Shown here: piece after piece, positions 10,264 to 20,996 of the stretch
How positions within the stretch are numbered: position 1 is the stretch's first letter
Layout: each line of letters begins with the position of its first letter
Assembly: GCA_933207985.1 (NCBI GenBank)
Contig: OW240913.1
Span: forward strand, 104,203,244 to 104,267,243
From: Pelobates cultripes
Taxonomy: Eukaryota > Chordata > Amphibia > Anura > Pelobatidae
Direction: 5' to 3'
DNA: 64,000 nt
Notes under the pieces: generated by a model
Databases searched by the model: none
What the model was told of the DNA's origin: nothing
Seen by the model: only the letters and a program-made list of their open reading frames with translations
Translations under genes and position numbers: made by a program

Positions 10264-10299
<36 letters not shown>

Positions 10300-10838
10300 A
10301 TAGTAATAATCCACCAAAATTATCTTTATTTACATACATATATAAATATATATATATATGTGTGTGACCCTACTGATTTTATACTGCAAATATTCTCCCC
10401 CAACTAGAATTTTTTTTTGTCTAGGTTTTTCTCAATGTTATGTGCTTTGAGGTACAATCAAAAGAGAATCACCTCGAATTCTTATATTGTAACCTATAGA
10501 TTAAAAAAAAAAAAAAGAAAAAATGTGAATGACTCACAAAGCGGGAACTTCAATAGATGTTAGCTATTTTGTATTAAAATTAGTTTGTTTTTTTTAAATA
10601 TATTGCTTTTGCGAACATATATATTCTTTGCAAGTTTTCTTTAAAGGTTTTTCCCAGCATTGCATTGCTTTCAATTAAAATGTTCCAGAGTGTTGTTGAA
10701 AATGAGGTCTACAATCTATTCTTACGGTGATGGTATTATTTTATACAAACTTTTTTAGAAATATTAAACCAATTCCCTAGCATGAGTTTCTAAGTCATGG
10801 GAGGAAAGAGTAAAACAGAATTTAAGAAATAATACTGA
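10118..10838. other. AT-rich sequence up to the gap
   Basis: Contains a perfect 12-bp palindrome TTGTCTTAATTT/AAATTAAGACAA (10180-10206) and a (TA)n run (10230-10300). No gene seen. It ends at the assembly gap, and the same sequence at 23409-24129 continues without a break into unique DNA. Confidence 0.6.
10230..10300. repeat. (TA)n microsatellite
   Basis: About 70 bp of alternating TA with one CG and one CA interruption. The second copy at 23521-23591 has the same length and interruptions. Confidence 0.95.
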
Positions 10839-10938
10839 NNNNNNNNNNNNNNNNNNNNNNNNNNNNNNNNNNNNNNNNNNNNNNNNNNNNNNNNNNNNNN
10901 NNNNNNNNNNNNNNNNNNNNNNNNNNNNNNNNNNNNNN
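10839..10938. other. Assembly gap, 100 N
   Basis: Exactly 100 unknown bases, the usual placeholder for a join of unknown size. The sequence on its left is the end of the duplicated segment; the sequence on its right is inside an L1-clade element. Confidence 1.
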
Positions 10939-12917
10939 TGAATATCATGTAAATAAATGTCTAGGATCGTTTCACAAACATTTTATAGATACAATTGGTC
11001 TCAATGTTATAACGAGTGATGTAAGTCGGGTAATCGTGATGATAGAGGGTACCTATCTGTCAATATCGCCCCTTGTATTGTCGGGTCGTGAGCTGCGGGA
11101 ACAGGGTGGGAATGACTAAATCTGGGTATTGTGTCTAACGTCTCGCCCTTTGTCCCGAGGATGTGGGTTTATGAGTCGTAGGGTGTCCCTTCAGTCTAGT
11201 GGTGGCTGCGTGTAGTCGCTAAAACAGTTCATAGCTATGGCTAGTGTGTCCAGACGATTATAGGTCGCTGTAATATGGCAGGATCAGGTCGGACCCGTGT
11301 GGTTCCAGGCTATGGTTATCAACCTAGTGGATGTGCCTGATGCCATTCCGGTTTATTATATCGCCCTCGATATCGGTTCCCTATAACCCCAGGGAGAGGG
11401 GGGGGGGGAGGTGTCGTCGGAGCATAAATGGTTGGATCTAGTGAGCCTCGGTCGTGCTGCAATAATTGTCAGAACGAGAAAAAACAGAGAACTATATATA
11501 GTTTAAGAGTCAGGGTTAGCTACACAGAACATTTGAACTGAGTGTGCGAACTGAAGCCTAGTCGGCTGTCGGCTTAAGTATGTCCCTCAGGTCTTGGGTT
11601 TGGCATCTCTGCCTCTTCCAGGAGTCACGGCTGTTTCAGCTTCGGAAGTTCCAGGCTGAGGGTCTAGTGGTGTCCCCAAGTTTTCTGTGGGGTTCGGTAG
11701 TCCCAGGGCAGTCATCAGTGCTGGGCCTTCTGTGGGTTCGGTGGCCTTGAAGTGCTTGTCGCCTTTAGTGATCCAGAGAGTTCCTGAGGTCGCCCACCTA
11801 TAGGTTATCCCAGCCGTTTGGAGTTGCTTGGTGATTGGGTGCATGCTCTTGCGCCATTGTAGTGTGGCTCTGCTCAGGTCCTGAAAGAAGGAGATTTTGC
11901 ATGTTTCGAAGTCGAGTGGGGTCAGCCCTTGTATTGCTGCCATTAGCCCCAATTTGTCTGCCATTGAGCGGCATCTTAAGATTACATCTCGTGGAGCTGA
12001 GGTGGGTGCTTGTGGGGATTTAGCTATACGATAGATCCCGTCGAATTGGAATGCTTTTGCCTGTTTGGCTGGTAAAAGTGTGGCCACAAGGCGTCTAGCG
12101 AAATGCGGTAATTCGTCCAGTGGCATTGATTCCGACACCCCTCGAATTTTAATATTTTTGCGGCGCCCTCTGTCATCCAAGAGATTAACTTGCCTAGCCA
12201 TTGTCAGTTGTGAGGCGTGCAAGTTGCGCACTTTCTCCCCTAGAGCTAGGTAGTTCTCCCTCAGTCCCTTGACCTCTTCTTCGATTGCTTGCGTGCGTGT
12301 TGACACCGTGTGTACGTCTAGCTTGAGTATGGCTAGATCTGCTTCCCACATTTGTCTGAGATTCTGCTGTAGGCCTGTTAGCATTGCCTGTATGTCATTT
12401 TTGGAGGCCGGTGCGCTAGTGTCCGATGTCCCTGTGGGTGTCGGGTGTTGGGGACTGGGGTATGGATTGTCCTGTGTGTCTCCTTCCTCTGAAGGTTGTG
12501 GGGATGTGTCTCGAGGAGTTTGGGCCTTCATGGCGTTTGAGGCCTGTAGCATTTGGCCTATATCGCGCTGGGGCTTTGCGGTATTTTGGGGCGTTTTTTG
12601 CGTCTTGCGGCCCATCTCACCTGCGCTCAGTGTGTCGGGGTACCAGTCCTCAAAGTCTGGGACGTTCCAGGGCCAGTGCGTTCCCGAAAGGGCCTGAGGT
12701 TGCCCTCCCGGTCTGTAGGCCTTGCTGCCGCGGCGTTTATTTTTGGAGCCGGGTGTCAGGAGGAACGGCATCAGCGTGTCTGTGTGTCTCCGAGGTCAGT
12801 ACTCGGTTGGGAGTCTGTATGTGATGCGGGTTTTCCCCGATTTCTGCAGATTTCAGTGGATTGTACCGGAGCTCCGGCAATGTGCGACCGCTCCGGTCTG
12901 TGTCAGGCTCCGCCCCC
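10939..12917 (-). mobile_element. L1-clade LINE, 5' part (L1-B)
   Basis: Minus-strand element whose 5' end is GGGGGCGGAGCCTGAC at 12917. A ~145-bp 5' leader precedes ORF1 (11587-12771). About 650 bp of GC-moderate sequence follows ORF1 and matches the expected ORF1-ORF2 spacer length seen in the complete element at 33309-39219 (about 600 bp). ORF2 would start at or beyond the N gap and is not present on the other side of it. The 5' flank begins AGAATTCTCC at 12918; its matching target duplicate cannot be seen. Confidence 0.8.
11587..12771 (-). CDS. L1-type ORF1 protein, open over its full length
   Basis: 394 codons, start at the first ATG of the frame. Order: basic, Pro-rich N-terminus (residues 1-125); a coiled-coil stretch about 128-200 (IQAMLTGLQQNLRQMWEADL and the following heptads to LHASQLTMARQVNLL); an RRM-like core starting GRRKNIKIRGVSES about residue 204; a C-terminal domain about 270-340 with PRDVILRCRS, FFQDLSRATLQWRK and TYRWATSGTLWI. 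This is the layout of the L1 ORF1 RNA-binding chaperone (Transposase_22 family), which trimerises and coats element RNA in the cytoplasm. No frameshift or stop is seen, unlike ORF1 of the element at 38062-39145, so this copy looks young. The partner ORF2 is lost at the gap. Confidence 0.85.
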   Translation of the reverse strand: MPFLLTPGSKNKRRGSKAYRPGGQPQALSGTHWPWNVPDFEDWYPDTLSAGEMGRKTQKTPQNTAKPQRDIGQMLQASNAMKAQTPRDTSPQPSEEGDTQDNPYPSPQHPTPTGTSDTSAPASKNDIQAMLTGLQQNLRQMWEADLAILKLDVHTVSTRTQAIEEEVKGLRENYLALGEKVRNLHASQLTMARQVNLLDDRGRRKNIKIRGVSESMPLDELPHFARRLVATLLPAKQAKAFQFDGIYRIAKSPQAPTSAPRDVILRCRSMADKLGLMAAIQGLTPLDFETCKISFFQDLSRATLQWRKSMHPITKQLQTAGITYRWATSGTLWITKGDKHFKATEPTEGPALMTALGLPNPTENLGTPLDPQPGTSEAETAVTPGRGRDAKPKT

Positions 12918-13554
12918 AGAATTCTCCATTTTGTTCACCTTACATGACAGAATTTCCTGACAGTATTCAGTATAATGAATAAGAGATTGTATTTTCTCTC
13001 TCTAAGGACATAACTAGCCCCGGAGTTAGCGGATCTCCGTTGACTTGCAACATAGTATAATCCAAGGCCAGGAGAACAGTGACAAAATGAAATGTTCTAT
13101 TCATAAAAGAGCCTTGGAACAGACCACGAGACTGACATCACTAACTACGTAAAATGACGCCCAAGCCCCCCTTTCCACCGAGTAAGCCTCGTGCTAAAGA
13201 GCAATGGCGACGACATCCCATGATGGGAGGGTGCCTCACTAGTCACTCAAATCTCTGAGCCAATTAATAATATTAATGGGTGGACACTGACATAGCCACT
13301 TAACATTTAGCCCAATTAATGATGTTTATTTGTTATTATCTGATATTCAATGATGATGTCATTTTGCATATAAAAAGGCCTGCGTGCCCACTTTTTAACT
13401 AGATGCTAATAAATTTCCTGAAGTGTTTTTAACCTGAACTGCATGTGTCAGTGTGAACTTACTTCTGCGTATACGTAATTTATTCATCTCAGATTTGGAC
13501 AGGAACAGATAGACTTTTAAACATTTTTGTTTATTTCTAAATTAATCTACATCA
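12918..13554 (+). promoter_or_regulatory. Retroviral-type LTR (5' LTR, 5' limit uncertain)
   Basis: Placed by the primer site just downstream. A TATA box TATAAAAAGG lies at 13369-13378 and a polyadenylation signal AATAAA at 13408-13413, so U3, a short R and a ~120-bp U5 ending in CA at 13553-13554 can be drawn. The LTR's 5' TG cannot be fixed because the 3' LTR is not in the window; it lies between 12918 and about 13100. An ancient endogenous retrovirus fragment; no gag, pol or env frame is present. Confidence 0.65.
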
Positions 13555-13557
13555 ATT

Positions 13558-13575
13558 TGGCGCCCAACGTGGGGC
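13558..13575 (+). promoter_or_regulatory. Primer-binding site, tRNA-Lys type
   Basis: TGGCGCCCAACGTGGGGC, complementary to a tRNA-Lys 3' end and of the type used by several retrovirus genera. It sits three bases after the inferred LTR end. It would prime minus-strand DNA synthesis. A downstream untranslated leader with a GGTAAG splice-donor-like site near 13597 runs to 13884, where CR1 begins. Confidence 0.85.
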
Positions 13576-13884
13576 ATCGGGCTATGGCCTCCGGCCGGTA
13601 AGCCGTCCTAAGGAAGACGCTGTTGGACGGAGGAATCGGGGGGGAAGGAAGAGAGACTGATCACCTCTGAGTACACGGTAGAGACTTCTGCAGGAGCCAC
13701 CGGTATGTTCCAGCCCCTTTGATTGACCCGTCCACGTGTCTGTGACTGCCTCCCGGGAGGGCATCAAAGACAGGTAATATCTTGCCCGGTGTCTTGTTAC
13801 CCATTTGTTTACCTGCATTTAGTCTATCTGTTGCCTGGGTGTGCTAGTGGTATATGTTTTGTTCTTTCCCTCTTTTGGGATAAA
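13576..13884 (+). other. Retroviral leader remnant
   Basis: GC-rich sequence downstream of the primer site with a CCGGTAAGCC potential 5' splice site near 13595-13604. It is cut off by the tail of the CR1 copy at 13885. No continuation of the provirus was recognised on the far side of that CR1. Confidence 0.5.
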
Positions 13885-15931
13885 GAAACATAGAAACATA
13901 GAAACATAGAATGTGACGGCAGATAAGAACCATTCGGCCCATCTAGTCTGCCCAATTTTCTAAATACTTTCATTAGTCCCTAGACTTATCTTATAGTTAG
14001 GATAGCCTTATGCCTATCCCACACATACTTAAACTCCTTTACTGTGTTAACCTCTACCACTTCAGCTGGAAGCTATTCCATGCATCCACTACCCTCTCAG
14101 TAAAGTAATACTTCCTGATATTATTTTTAAACCTTTGTCCCTCTAATTTAAGACTATGTCCTCTTGTTGTGGTAGTTTTTCTTCTTTTAAATATAGTCTC
14201 CACCTTTACTGTGTTGATTCCCTTTATGTATTTAAATGTTTCTGTCATATCCCCCCTGTCTCGTCTTTCCTCCAAGCTATACATGTTAAGATCCTTTAAC
14301 CTTTCCTGGTAAGTTTTATCCCGCAATCCATGAACCAGTTTAGTAGCCCTTCTCTGAACCCTCTCTAAAGGTATCAATATCCTTCTGAAGATACGGTCTC
14401 CAGTACTGTGTACAATACTCCAAGTGAGGTCTCACCAGTGTTCTGTACAATGGCATGAGCACTTCCCTCTTTCTACTGCTATTACCTCTCCCTATACAAC
14501 CAAGCATTCTGCTAGCATTTCCTGCTGCTCTATTACATTGTCTGTCTACCTTTAAGTCATCAGAAATAATCACCCCTAAATCCCTTTCCTCAGATGTTGA
14601 GGTTAGGACTCTATCAAATATTCTGTACTTTGCCCTTGGGTTTTTACGTCCAAGATGCATTATCTTGCACATATCCACATTAAATGTCAGTTGCCACAAT
14701 TCTGACCATTTTTCTAGTTTACCTAAATCATTTGCCATTTGGCTTATCCCTCCTGGAACATCAACCCTGTTACATATCTTAGTATCATCAGCAAAAGACA
14801 TACCTTACCATCAAGACCTTCTGCAATATCACTAATAAAAATATTAAAGAGAATGGGTCCAAGTACAGATCCCTAAGGTACCCCACTGGTGACAAGTCCA
14901 AGCTTCGAATATATTCCATTAACTACAACCCTCTGTTGCCTGTCACTCAGCCACTGCCTTACCCATTCAACAATATTGGAATCCAAACTTAAAGATTGCC
15001 GTTTATTGATAAGCCTTCTATGTGCAACAGTGTCAAAAGCCTTACTGAAATCTGGGTAAGCAATGTCTACTGCACCACCCTGATCTATAATTTTAGTTAC
15101 GCAATCAAAAAAATAAATAAGATTAGTTTGGCATGATCTCCCTGAAGTAAGCCCATGTTGTCTCTGATCTTGAAATCCATGTGTTTTTAGATGTTCAACA
15201 ATCCTATCCTTTAACATGGTTTCCATCACTTTCCCCACTACTGAAGTAAGGCTTACTGGCCTATAGTTGCCCGACTCCTATTACCTTTCTTGTAAATGGG
15301 CACAACATTCGCTAACTTCCAATCTTCTGGGACTACTCCTGTTAACAATGATTGGTTAAATAAATCTGTTAATGGTTTTGCTAGTACACCACTAAGCTCT
15401 TTTAATAGCTGGGTGTATTCCATCAGGTCCCATTGACTTATTTGTCTTTACTTTTGACAGTTGAAATAGAACCTCTTCCTCTGTAAAGTCACGTGTAATA
15501 AATGACTTATTTATCCTTTTTCTTAACTGAGGTCCCTTTCCTTCATTTTCATCTGTAAATACAGAACAAAAATATTAATTGAGGCAGTCAGCTAGACCTG
15601 TATCGTCTTCTACATACCTTCCTTCTTTTGTTTTTAATCTAACTAATCCTTGTTTTACTTTTCTTTTCTCATTTATGTATCTAAAAAATGTTTTGTCCCC
15701 CTTTTTTACTGACTGTGCTATTTTCTCTTCTGTGTGTGATTTGGAAGCTATTATAACTTGCTTAGCCTCTTTCTGCCTAATCTTATAGATCATTTTGTCT
15801 TCCTCACTCTGGTTTTTTTTTATAATTCCTAAATGCTAACTTTTTGTTTTTAACTATTTTGGCCACATCTGCGGAGTACCACAGTGGTTTCTTGAATTTT
15901 TTGCTTAAGTAGGCTGAAAAGCAACATCAAG
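13885..15931 (-). mobile_element. CR1-clade LINE, copy 2, 5'-truncated
   Basis: Same orientation, tail type (GAAACATA x3) and 5' truncation point as the copy at 601-2640. From 13885 to about 15411 the two differ by scattered substitutions and indels of several percent; from 15412 on they are essentially identical. This abrupt change in divergence places a breakpoint of the large duplication inside CR1. Confidence 0.9.
14054..15931 (-). pseudogene. CR1 reverse transcriptase remnant (copy 2)
   Basis: C-terminal PLYRTLVRPHLEYCTQYWRP and palm SFADDTKICNRVD lie in one open frame (14340-14801). GRSCQTNLIYFFDCVTK, KAFDTVAH and GIYSKLGLVTSGVP lie in another (14873-15238), then 15575-15793 upstream. 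One A is missing near 14791 compared with copy 1, which shifts the frame just before FADD. Retains sequence for AGNASRMLGCIG that copy 1 has lost. Confidence 0.9.
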
Positions 15932-16496
15932 TTCAGCCTCACATATGTTTCATTGTATGTTATCATTTTAGTCTCCTGACTTCTCCCTACCTTACTCAGT
16001 GCAGGTTGCAAGGAAGGGACGTCAGCTCACATGACCAGACACCTTGTGTTCGTTGGGATATTACATCATGCCTGTATCAATGTCACTATACTGTGGGAGT
16101 AGTTACTGAAGGTAACTCCACACAACCTTCACTTCAGCCAGCAAATGTTCTGCCCAGCACTCAGATATTTCATGGAGAGAACACCAAAATGTTGCACAAG
16201 TATATAAAAAAAAGTACCTAGTCTAAACCGCTCCCAGTGCACTCTCCTTAAATTATAATCCAAACTGATAGTCAGAATGTAAAATAGTTATTTGAAATGT
16301 GTTTATATTTTACTACAGGCTCCTGTTATTCCAGTTTGTACATAATCAGGGTTAAATTTGGAGATGCACGCCAGTAAAACCAAATTAAGAAAATGCAGTT
16401 TAATCTTTTTGTAAAAACAAAACACAAACACATGTAATGATATCAAAAACTTGGGTTGTTTACTACTGCAAATGGTATGCCATCATGGGGGTAATT
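15932..16496. other. No recognisable feature (copy of 2641-3205)
   Basis: Same content as the first copy. I found no gene or transposon boundary. Confidence 0.5.
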
Positions 16497-16980
16497 GAGA
16501 GAAGGAGAGAGAGAGAAAGAAAGAGAGAGAGAGAGAAGGAGAGAGCGAGAGAGCGAGAAGGAGAGAGAGCGAGAAGGAGAGAGCGCGAGAAGGAGAGAGC
16601 GAGAGAGAGAGAGAAAAGGAGAGAGAGCGAAAAGGAGAGAGTGAGAGAGAGAGAGAGAGAGAAAAGGAGAGAGAGAGAGAAAAGGAGAGAGAGAGAAAAG
16701 GAGAGAGCGAGAGAGAGAGAGAAAAGGAGAGAGAGAGAAAAGGAGAGAGAGAGATAGAGAAAGGGAGAAAAGGAGAGAGAGAGAGAAAAGGAGAGAGAGA
16801 AGGAGAGAGGGAGAGAGAAAAGGAGAGAGAGAGAGAAAGAAAAGGAGAGAGAGAGAAAAGGAGAGAGAGGGAGAGAGAGAGAAAAAAGGAGAGAGAAAAG
16901 GAGAGAGAGAAAGAGAGAAAAGGAGAGAGATAGAGAGAAAAGGAGAGAGAGAGAGAGAAAAGGAGAGAGAGAGAAGGAGA
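16497..16980. repeat. GA-rich purine tract (copy 2)
   Basis: Identical in length and in its AAAAGG and GCGAG interruptions to 3206-3689, a strong sign that the two copies have had almost no time to diverge. Confidence 0.95.
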
Positions 16981-17372
16981 TACAATTACTATGTATTCAT
17001 GATCAATGCCGTAATGATTTATCGAAGGAAAAGTGAAATCATAACATCTTTAAGAAACCGAGAGTGATGAAGGAGCTGGGGTCAGAAGATATTAAATATT
17101 TTACTGAAAATACTCTGTGCTGTATTTCAATAGCCAAAGAAAGGTTAAATTTATTCCTGAGATATTTTATGAGCAGAACATAGATACAGACAGTAATTAT
17201 GTCCCTTAAACAAGCTAAGCTGGTTTCCCTACTTAATTTACAAGCAGATTTGTCAATGTCATTTTTTTGTTGCAGTTTACTTTTAAAAACTGACAGTCTG
17301 GCCCCAAGGTGCATATCGATGGCTTTCAGAAAGGGACGGTGGGAAAGGCAGACAACTTTGGATTATTCCCAT

Positions 17373-17380
17373 TATATATT

Positions 17381-17426
<46 letters not shown>
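17373..17426. repeat. (TA)n microsatellite (copy 2)
   Basis: Same length and interruptions as 4082-4135. Confidence 0.95.
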
Positions 17427-17430
<4 letters not shown>

Positions 17431-19122
17431 CAAAAAGCTTGGCACTCTCCATTTAGCTTGTAACATGTATTTCAATACCCCGGTGCAAATCCGTGCATAA
17501 TAAATAAATCATCCAAAAAATAAGGGTGCACTTCAAGGGATTTTGATGAAAAAAATTGTGTAATTTATTGCATACAAGCATTCAAGAATTGCATACAAGA
17601 CCCTCTATGGGTCTTTCTCAAGATCAACATGTGAAATATTCAAGCATGAAATATATACAATAACGCTACAGTGACTTACCAATCCAAGTGATGCTGTACC
17701 GTAACCCAGAAGCGTTCAAGCAGGACACGTTACCCCTCCATGAAGTAATTACGTCCAAGGTGCCGTACCCACTCTGTTTGGTTGCTAGGTAACACTACAG
17801 CAACCGACGGGGGCGGCTATACTGTATTGTGACATATGTGTGTGATTAAACATGTGCTATTAAAAGGAGTGATTAAATGAAATTATGGAGGACAGGGTGC
17901 ATCATGATCTACAGTGATGCCTATGGAAAGGGAGGTAACAAACAGAAGACACGTGAAAAAAAGTGAATAGTGTATGAACTGCAAAGTGCACAAAAAAGCA
18001 AAAGTGTGACTCACATCAGCCATAGACAGCAAAGTAGAATGCCGAAGTCTCCTGTAATGTGTGGGTAATACCATCATGCAAACATAGCAAGGCAAAGAAG
18101 CCACATCCATGGCCATGATAGCCACAAGTGGTATAAGAACAAAAATAAAAATTCAAAGTAAATATCTCTAATAGGACAGGTAGCTTTAAGACTTAACAGA
18201 CATAGCATATATGTGTAAGTACACCACATAAGGGCTAAGACAAACAAGTCTATAGATGACCATTAAATGGATATGTGTATTAAAGATAAGTTAGAAATAT
18301 AGGCACAAGTGGCCAACAGACAGGAAGGACCCTTGCAAGGAGCTCCAACCAAGCCAGGTGCAGCAATAATAAATGCTGAACAATGAGCCAATAAAAATAA
18401 GAATAATAGATCATAGAACGTGGCAAGGGTCTGACCTTAAAGGAAATCCACATAATATGATAAAAGGGCACGAGGACCGGACGATTACAAAGTGTACTAT
18501 AACTAGTATCTAAAGATCTACCACTGTCATAAAAGGTGAATTACCCACTGGCAAAATATGTGTACGGAAGATTTTACAATATTTGACACAACTTTAAAGC
18601 GGCATGATCACTGCCTCAAATATATGGGAATATAGTACATAGAAATGGAGGCAAGAAACTGGGCACTGAGTGTAACTAACACTGGCAATACATGTGTGAC
18701 ACAGGTACAGGCAAGAGAATATCTAGGAGAGAGAGACTATATGTACAAAAACTGTAAATATGTACTTGAAAAAATATATCAAAGACAGTAGTAATGTTGT
18801 AAAAATGGGGAAAAATTAATAATATATACACACAGGCAATGTCAGTAAATCCAGGTGTCCACCGTGTACAACAATAAACAATAATATTATAAAAAATTTA
18901 AAATGAAAAATGTTGAAAAGAGGCAATTAAATAACCAAGATTGCAGAAAATACACAGAAATGGCAAAAGTTAGCTCCCCCAAAAAACAAAAATTCTACAA
19001 AATTATTTTGGTTAGATCAAAATACGGGGAATTTAACCAGGGTAGTGTATATGTCGTCATATTACTTCCAATCAGGTGACAGTGTCCATCCTAGATCTAT
19101 AGGTACATAGAGTAGGAGATAT

Positions 19123-20267
19123 GTTAATTCAGTCCCTGTGGTGCCACAGTGTCCCTCACAGTAAGGTCAGTTTTCCCATTGTATGCTAGTCTGCATGGGC
19201 ATGTGATGAGTTATACCACGTGGTCTGTCATGCAAGTAATATGATGGTTAATGGGGATTCTTTTCCCACAGTGTGGATGTGCAAATGATGACCTGCTTAT
19301 CATGTGGTTGCATGTGACGCAGCCACTGCACTTCAAACAAACTTTTTTACGGAATCCCCTGGGTTTACTGTAGCATGAGGTTGGGAAGTGTCTGACCAGT
19401 ACATCACTCAAATTTTGGTTCCTTTTAAAACTGATGATAGGAGGCTGTGTGAAGACCTCTGGCAGGTTTTTGTCATAACGGAATATACCCCAGTATTTGT
19501 GTATGGACTTAAATTCAGTTGAGCATGTGTTTTATGTAAGTGGCAAGTAGATTTGGGATTTTTCATCCTCTTGGTGGGATGAATCTGGGTCCTGCCAAAT
19601 TCTCAAAGTTTGCTGTTTGGCTTTGTTGAGCACCTGGGGATAATATCCTCTTTCCAGAAATCGACTAGTCATCTCAAGGAGTTGTTCTTCCCTTCTAGTG
19701 GCATCACTATTGTAGTGAAGTACTCTTATGTACAGTGAAACGGGTAGTGAGACCTTGAGAGTGTGTGGATAATAACTCGTCGCTCCCAGCAAAGTGTTTC
19801 GATCTGTTGGTTTTCGATGCAGAATAAAACCCAATTGATGATCTTGTACATACAGAGTGATGTCCAGAAATTGTATCTGGGAAGGGCTGGAAGTAGCTGT
19901 GAATCGGACGGTGGTTGGAAGCTGGTTAATATTATGGACCATTTCCTCTTATTCATGGGCAGTGCCCCGCCATAGAAGAAATATGTCATCCACAAACCTG
20001 ACATACTCAATGATATGCTCTTTGTTTGTTGATAGCAGGTATAGCCGACTCCCAGGGGTGGGGGCCAGGGGGAGGGCAGTAGGTCCCCACCTCTCATTAT
20101 CATTATGGCCCCCACCCGCCGCCCAAGGGTGGGGGACGGGGGGACAATAGGTCTCCCCCCTTAATTTACTTTCGGCCCCCCACCCGTCGTGTTTATACAA
20201 GTACATGTACGCGTTGTCATAAGAGGGAGCCATAGCCACCCCCATCGCAGCTTGAAGATAGAAGTAG
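19123..20267 (-). pseudogene. PLE-1 RT carboxyl half and GIY-YIG remnant (copy 2)
   Basis: FVDDIFLLW, RKPTDRNTLLGA and CLKCSGCVTC motifs recur, as does the stop before LITCPCRLAYNGKT. The GC-rich tandem hairpins recur at 20056-20185. Confidence 0.88.
20056..20185. repeat. Tandem GC-rich hairpin units (copy 2)
   Basis: Identical to 6765-6894; two 71-bp units each closed by GGGTGGGGG and its complement. Confidence 0.75.
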
Positions 20268-20691
20268 ACATACAAAAAATACAATCTAAACAATGGAGAA
20301 AGAAATAACAAATAATGGTGCAGTAAATAAAGACACCATAAAGCACTAGTGGCACTCACCAGATAATAATTGATTGCAGGCATGTATAAAATTAGAGATG
20401 GAAGGAGCTTTATCCTCTTGTCTCTTGTTCTTGAGAGGGATTTAAGAGAGAGACACAGACATAGTGTACCAATAAAATAATGACTTAAAAATTTATTATG
20501 ATTGCACTCACAAAATGTATGAGAAAATCCAGCATATCACAATGTATGTCTTGCCACACCACACACTTGAAGGGGAGTCCCTTGGGATCAGGAACAAAAA
20601 TGTGAAACAGCCAGAGAAAACAAAATCAAATACACATAAAAAAACAAATAAAACCAATTGAAGGTACTGTGTGGGTCTCTCCGCCCTATGC

Positions 20692-20717
20692 GTTTCGTCC
20701 TAATGGGACTTCATCAG
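20692..20717 (-). ncRNA. Hammerhead-ribozyme-like core (copy 2)
   Basis: Same bases as 7401-7426: CTGATGA, GTCC/GGAC stem, GAAAC on the minus strand. Confidence 0.6.
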
Positions 20718-20996
20718 GGGATCTGAAGGTATAATCTGATCTCCTCCATTCTTCTTTTGTAAGTAGTTCTGTGCCTTTCCATCGTGCCTGCAGCCAATCG
20801 GACGGCGAGATTGAAAGTGGATTCACCTGGATGTTTCATCTTCGTGTATGCTTTCCACGCCTTGATGTTTTGCGTGTCACCAGGAAAAAGGTTTCCGGTA
20901 TCACGTGGAATGCATCATGCGTTCCAAATCGCAATCCGGAAGTCCGTATGTAAGTCCAGAAATATATAACAATAGGATTTAAATATGTATGAGAAA

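Larger units (their letters stand above)
2121..10838. repeat. Large duplicated segment, copy 1 (partner 15412-24129)
   Basis: From 2121 to the edge of the N gap the sequence matches 15412-24129 at a constant offset of 13,291 bp, meaning no net indels over 8,718 bp. Substitutions I noticed: two near 2311-2315, one near 6421 and one near 6648. The GA and TA microsatellites have the same length and register in both copies. Left of 2121 the match continues only at several percent divergence inside CR1. The right end coincides with the contig edge, whereas copy 2 runs on into unique sequence after 24129. Confidence 0.95.

Noticed and set aside
9987..10367. 126-codon plus frame ending in Ile/Tyr repeats (also 23278-23658)
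   Set aside because: Antisense to the PLE RT and then through a TA microsatellite.
11835..12982. Several plus-strand frames of 60-142 codons
   Set aside because: Antisense shadows of the L1-B ORF1 and its leader; no independent domain.
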